Program-made: the position numbers and the translations under genes
The notes under the pieces: model-generated
Seen by the model: only the letters and a program-made list of their open reading frames with translations
Told to the model about the DNA's origin: nothing
Databases searched by the model: none
DNA from: an uncultured Prevotella sp.
Lineage (GTDB): Bacteria > Bacteroidota > Bacteroidia > Bacteroidales > Bacteroidaceae
NCBI GenBank assembly: GCA_900314455.1
Contig: OMVI01000055.1
Span: 1-55,580, forward strand
DNA length: 55,580 bases
Direction: 5' to 3'
In this document: one piece after another, positions 52,153-55,580 of the stretch
How the letters are laid out: each line of letters begins with the position of its first letter
Position numbering within the stretch: the stretch's first letter is position 1

Positions 52153-53715
52153 ATGGCGAAGAAGACAGCTATCATAGCAGGAGCGGGACCGGCAGGACTG
52201 ACTGCCGCTCTGGAGTTCCTGGAGCATACGGATATTCATCCCATCGTCTTCGAAGGAAGCGACAAAATCGGAGGTATATCCCAAACTGTCGTTTACAAAG
52301 GCAACCGCATGGACATCGGCGGGCACCGCTTCTTCAGCAAGTCGGAGCGGGTGACTGATTTCTGGAACAGGCTGATGCCGTTGCAGGGCTCTCCGTCGCT
52401 CGACGACAAGCTCATCGGCGACACGCAGAAGACTTTCGCACCCGAGGGACCGGACCCGGAAAAGGCCGACAGGGTGATGCTCGTCAGGCACCGTGTATCG
52501 AGGATTTTCTATTTGAAGAAGTTCTTCGACTATCCTATATCACTGAAGCTCAAGACTTTCACGAATATGGGACTGCAACGGACGTTCCTTGCGGGCATGA
52601 GCTATATTAAGTCGGTGTTCCACAAACTGCCGGAGACATCGCTGGAGAATTTCTACATCAACCGCTTCGGAAAGCGTCTGTACTCCATGTTCTTCGAGGA
52701 TTACACCGAAAAGGTATGGGGCGTGCACCCGTCGAAGCTCGGCGCCGACTGGGGTTCGCAGCGTGTGAAGGGTCTGTCGATATGGGCTATCATCAAAGAC
52801 ATGGTCCGCAAGGCGTTCGGAACGAAGGACAAGGAAAACACGGAGACATCGCTCATCGAGACGTTCGTGTATCCTAAGTTCGGACCGGGACAGCTCTGGG
52901 AGACAGCCGCCGAGGAAGTGAGGAAGAAAGGCGGCGAGGTCGTCATGCAGACGAAGGTCATAGGAGTGCATGTCACTGACGGCAAGGTCGACTATGTCGA
53001 AGTCGAGGACAAGGACGGGAACGTCAGCAAGAAGGAATGCGACTACTTCCTGTCGTCCATGCCGATAAAGGATTTAGTCGGCTCGCTCAAAGGAACGGAC
53101 GTTCCCGACGATGTAAAGAGCATAGCCTCAGCGCTTCCGTACCGTGACTTCATCACGGTTGGCGTCCTCGTCAAGAAGCTGAAGGTCAACAACAAGACGA
53201 AGCTGCGCACCTACAAGGACCGCATCCCGGATACGTGGATTTATGTTCAGGAAAGGGACGTGAAGGTGGGGCGCCTGCAAATATTCAACAACTGGTCGCC
53301 GTACCTCATCAACGACTACAAGAACACCATGTGGGTCGGAATGGAATACTTCTGCACTGAGGGCGACGCGATGTGGAACATGGAGAAGCAGGAGTTCATT
53401 TCGAAGGCTATCGACGAGCTCGTCCACATCGGCTTCATCGACAAGAGCGATGTCCTCGATGCCACGCAGGTGAAAATCCGCAAGGCTTACCCGTCGTACT
53501 TCGGCAGCTACTATCAGCTCGACAAGGTGAAGGCGTTCCTCGACAGGATTGACAATCTGTATTGCATCGGACGTAACGGTCAGCACCGCTACAACAACAT
53601 GGACCACTCCATGCTAACAGCCATGAAGGCCGTCGACGCCATCAGCAGCCACTCCCACGACAAATCCTCCATCTGGGCAGTAAATACCGAGGAGGAATAC
53701 CACGAGACGAAGTAG
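52153..53715 (+). CDS. FAD-dependent oxidoreductase, UDP-galactopyranose mutase-like
   Basis: 520 residues. The FAD-binding motif [15 protein letters not shown] is at residue 9, followed by [21 protein letters not shown], typical of amine-oxidase/UGM-type flavoproteins. Later marks are [16 protein letters not shown] and the C-terminal [15 protein letters not shown] that closes the FAD site. It is longer than a classical UGM (about 370) and the substrate is unknown. Position between GtrA and a sugar aminotransferase suggests surface polysaccharide work. Confidence 0.88.
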   Translation: MAKKTAIIAGAGPAGLTAALEFLEHTDIHPIVFEGSDKIGGISQTVVYKGNRMDIGGHRFFSKSERVTDFWNRLMPLQGSPSLDDKLIGDTQKTFAPEGPDPEKADRVMLVRHRVSRIFYLKKFFDYPISLKLKTFTNMGLQRTFLAGMSYIKSVFHKLPETSLENFYINRFGKRLYSMFFEDYTEKVWGVHPSKLGADWGSQRVKGLSIWAIIKDMVRKAFGTKDKENTETSLIETFVYPKFGPGQLWETAAEEVRKKGGEVVMQTKVIGVHVTDGKVDYVEVEDKDGNVSKKECDYFLSSMPIKDLVGSLKGTDVPDDVKSIASALPYRDFITVGVLVKKLKVNNKTKLRTYKDRIPDTWIYVQERDVKVGRLQIFNNWSPYLINDYKNTMWVGMEYFCTEGDAMWNMEKQEFISKAIDELVHIGFIDKSDVLDATQVKIRKAYPSYFGSYYQLDKVKAFLDRIDNLYCIGRNGQHRYNNMDHSMLTAMKAVDAISSHSHDKSSIWAVNTEEEYHETK

Positions 53716-53732
53716 GCGAAGCTATAAATCTG

Positions 53733-54833
53733 ATGATAAAATATCTTGACTTACAGAAGGTAACAGCGCAATACGCTGACGAGCTTCACGAAGCTGTCAA
53801 CCGCGTGGTTGACTCCGGCTGGTATCTCGGCAGCGAGGAGAACGACAAGTTTGAACATGATTATGCCCAATACATAGGCACCAAGCATTGCGTTGGCGTT
53901 GGCAACGGACTCGACTCTCTGAACTGGATACTCCGCGGATACATCGAGATGGGCATAATGAAACGTGGCGACGAGGTTATCGTACCGTCAAATACGTTCA
54001 TCGCTTCGATACTCGCAATCTCCGAGAATGGTCTCACTCCGGTTCTCGTTGAGCCAAAGCCGGAGACATTGGAGATTGACGACGACAAGATTGAAGCGGC
54101 GATAACACAGCGCACTAAGGCGATACTCATCGTTCACCTTTACGGCAGATGCGCTTACACGGATAAGATTGGACAACTATGCAAGAAGTATAACCTGAAG
54201 CTCGTCGAGGACAACGCGCAGGCTCACGGTTGCAAGTTCAACGGGCGGCGCACGGGTTCGCTTGGCGATGCAGCAGGTCATAGCTTCTACCCTGGCAAGA
54301 ACCTCGGCGCCTTCGGCGATGCCGGTGCAGTGACGACTGACGACGATGAGCTTGCAACGACTATCCGTGCTCTTGCCAACTATGGCTCAACACGCAAGTA
54401 TGTCTTCAAGTACATTGGGCGCAACAGCCGTCTTGACAGTATTCAGGCTGCCGTACTGGACGTGAAGTTGCATCATCTCGACGAAGACAATGCCCACCGC
54501 CAGCAGATTGCACATTACTATTATGAGCACATCAGCAATCCGCACGTGACGCTCCCTACCCTGCTTCCCGACGAGAACAACGTTTATCATATCTTCCCGA
54601 TACTCTGCGACAAGCGTGATGAGTTGCAGCAATATCTGATGGAGCGAGACATACAGACAATCATCCACTACCCTATCCCGCCGCACAAGCAGGAATGCTA
54701 CCGCGACTGGAACAACTGGAGCCTGCCGATTTCCGAGCAAATACACGCCCGGGAACTCAGCATTCCAATATCCCCGGTACTGACACTTGACGAAGCAAAG
54801 CAAGTTGCTGACGCCATAAACAGCTTTAAATAA
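53733..54833 (+). CDS. DegT/DnrJ/EryC1 sugar aminotransferase (FdtB/QdtB-like)
   Basis: 366 residues. The PLP Lys is in [20 protein letters not shown], with EDNAQAHGC and [10 protein letters not shown] before it and the [14 protein letters not shown] motif after it. It resembles QdtB/FdtB, which aminate dTDP-3-keto-6-deoxyhexoses. It is the last gene of the MNT-GtrA-flavoprotein run. No companion isomerase or acetyltransferase follows; instead a repeat and a gene remnant begin. Confidence 0.93.
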   Translation: MIKYLDLQKVTAQYADELHEAVNRVVDSGWYLGSEENDKFEHDYAQYIGTKHCVGVGNGLDSLNWILRGYIEMGIMKRGDEVIVPSNTFIASILAISENGLTPVLVEPKPETLEIDDDKIEAAITQRTKAILIVHLYGRCAYTDKIGQLCKKYNLKLVEDNAQAHGCKFNGRRTGSLGDAAGHSFYPGKNLGAFGDAGAVTTDDDELATTIRALANYGSTRKYVFKYIGRNSRLDSIQAAVLDVKLHHLDEDNAHRQQIAHYYYEHISNPHVTLPTLLPDENNVYHIFPILCDKRDELQQYLMERDIQTIIHYPIPPHKQECYRDWNNWSLPISEQIHARELSIPISPVLTLDEAKQVADAINSFK

Positions 54834-54846
54834 ATACGCACTGCCA

Positions 54847-54884
54847 GCAATAACCTCGAAGAGGTTAAACTGTCGGTAACCCCA
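54847..54884 (+). repeat. Element I copy 3
   Basis: GCAATAACCTCGAAGAGGTT and AAACTGTCGGTAACCCCA. The AACCTC-GAA-GAGGTT hairpin is perfect. The following 3' half of the element is absent, cut at the border with the gene remnant at 54885. Confidence 0.75.
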
Positions 54885-54986
54885 TTCGTCGCAGACCCTC
54901 GCCACCTCATCAAAGTCGGCGTCAACTTCTCCCGCCAGCGCCGCACTATCGACGACTGGAAGATAGAAAAAGGATTAATGCCATAA
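54885..54986 (+). pseudogene. C-terminal remnant of an AAA-ATPase-like/PDDEXK_9 protein
   Basis: The frame from 54885 reads FVADPRHLIKVGVNFSRQRR followed by TIDDWKIEKGLMP and a TAA stop at 54984. This matches, from memory, the C terminus of the Bacteroidetes AAA-ATPase-like proteins with a PD-(D/E)XK nuclease domain (DUF1703/PDDEXK_9). Everything upstream of this end is missing and Element I copy 3 abuts it directly, so it is a broken gene. Confidence 0.5.
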
Positions 54987-55014
54987 AGAACCAACATTAA
55001 AGCCTATAACAAAT

Positions 55015-55580
55015 ATGCTAGAAAAAACGCTGAAAATGGAAAAATACGACTACGAATATAGTTTGATGGATTATAGAGCCATCGAGAAAGCCAATATAAA
55101 CCTTTCAGGATTGACAGTCCTTTCAGGTATAAATGGTTGTGGAAAGAGCACTATATCAAGGTGGCTCTACTATATAGTAAATGAAGACTACGATTTGGCG
55201 ACTAATTTGGTTAGAGACTATGCGAAATGGATTTTTGACAAATTTTTCGCCCTGCGTTTTGCTTCCACTGATTTAAACAGAACATTTCGGCCTTCAACAG
55301 ATACTACTCTGCGTCTTATGCGGTTAGAAGATACTATTAACCCTAAAGACCCAAACGCATTAGACAACATATATAATTTATACAATAATTATTTAAATGA
55401 TTTTTCCAATCAACTGTCCATATATTTAACTCAGGCTGAAAAAGGAGCAAGGAGGAAAAGAATTCTGAATTTCTTACATGTTGAAGATAATAATGACACA
55501 GAAGAAATAGTAAGCACATTTCTCAAACGCGAACGAGAAGGAGCACTTTCAAAAAAACAAGAAATCCTTGCTCCTTTTTC
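55015..55580 (+). CDS. AAA family ATPase, 3' end outside the window
   Basis: At least 188 residues, open to the right edge. Walker A is SGINGCGKSTISRW near residue 38, preceded by AIEKANINLSGLTVL, typical of AAA ATPases of the SMC/OLD-like type. The remainder so far is helical (LEDTINPKDPNALDNIYNLY). The DNA is clearly more AT-rich than its neighbours, with many AAT/ATA/TTA codons, which suggests transfer. An internal ATG at 55036 is an alternative start. It may belong to a defence or mobile-element locus continuing beyond the window; that is inference. Confidence 0.75.
   Translation, partial: MLEKTLKMEKYDYEYSLMDYRAIEKANINLSGLTVLSGINGCGKSTISRWLYYIVNEDYDLATNLVRDYAKWIFDKFFALRFASTDLNRTFRPSTDTTLRLMRLEDTINPKDPNALDNIYNLYNNYLNDFSNQLSIYLTQAEKGARRKRILNFLHVEDNNDTEEIVSTFLKREREGALSKKQEILAPF

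Noticed and set aside
1-55580. tRNA, rRNA, tmRNA or 4.5S RNA genes
   Set aside because: No cloverleaf with a GGTTCRANNCC-type T arm or conserved rRNA stretch was noticed by eye; a tRNAscan or Infernal run would be decisive.

Overview
The window is a chromosomal segment of a Bacteroidales bacterium, most likely a member of the Prevotellaceae. The evidence is the gene content: a type III glutamine synthetase, carboxynorspermidine decarboxylase, DUF4295, DUF4738 and DUF4835 proteins, the DUF4295-ftsY-rimO-HU gene order, and a T9SS-type C-terminal tail on the amylase. Promoters of the Bacteroidetes type (TTTG, 19-20 bases, TAnnTTTG) also recur throughout. No rRNA, tRNA, CRISPR array, prophage or complete insertion sequence was seen. 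Family assignments come from reading the proteins and recalling families; no searches were run.

Layout. 1-5.9 kb: a minus-strand ribosomal/secretion cluster (rpmB-rpmG-DUF4295, then ftsY-rimO-HU-HU/LysM). 6-9.4 kb: nspC, a ThiE-like gene, prs and a deleted aldo/keto reductase. 9.9-16.3 kb: a degenerate PP2C membrane protein, phosphohexomutase, YfcE phosphodiesterase, a short sigma-70 factor, a MaoC protein and a CobW-type GTPase. 16.5-26.2 kb: a plasmid-type Rep_3 protein and a long minus-strand run beginning at dnaN (dnaN-exonuclease-coaBC-DUF4835-recN-TPR-patatin). 26.4-35.7 kb: an acidic orphan protein, an FHA/SPOR pair, rfbC, a DUF4738 lipoprotein, a sugar isomerase, a transpeptidase, a TPR protein and lumazine synthase. 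36-43.4 kb: a nitrogen block (outer-membrane protein, amtB, PII, diverging from dapF-dapL-glnN). 44.2-50.4 kb: alpha-amylase, a MATE transporter, radA and an iron alcohol dehydrogenase. 51.3-55.6 kb: a surface-sugar cluster (nucleotidyltransferase, GtrA, flavoprotein, sugar aminotransferase), then a gene remnant and the start of an AT-rich AAA ATPase gene.

Two themes stand out. First, the intergenic DNA carries at least three families of interspersed, structured repeats. Element I is a paired-hairpin element with four copies. Element II is an array of exactly 22-nt units with a conserved 27-nt anchor, three copies. Element III is a CCCTCCCG hairpin element clustered next to Element II. One Element II copy appears to supply an intrinsic terminator. 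Second, two separate loci encode HU-type DNA-binding domains fused through one membrane segment to peptidoglycan-binding domains (LysM in one, SPOR in the other). The SPOR gene is translationally coupled to an FHA gene, and a PP2C-like membrane protein that has lost key metal ligands lies elsewhere in the window. Together these suggest nucleoid-to-envelope tethers, possibly with phospho-signalling; this is inference.
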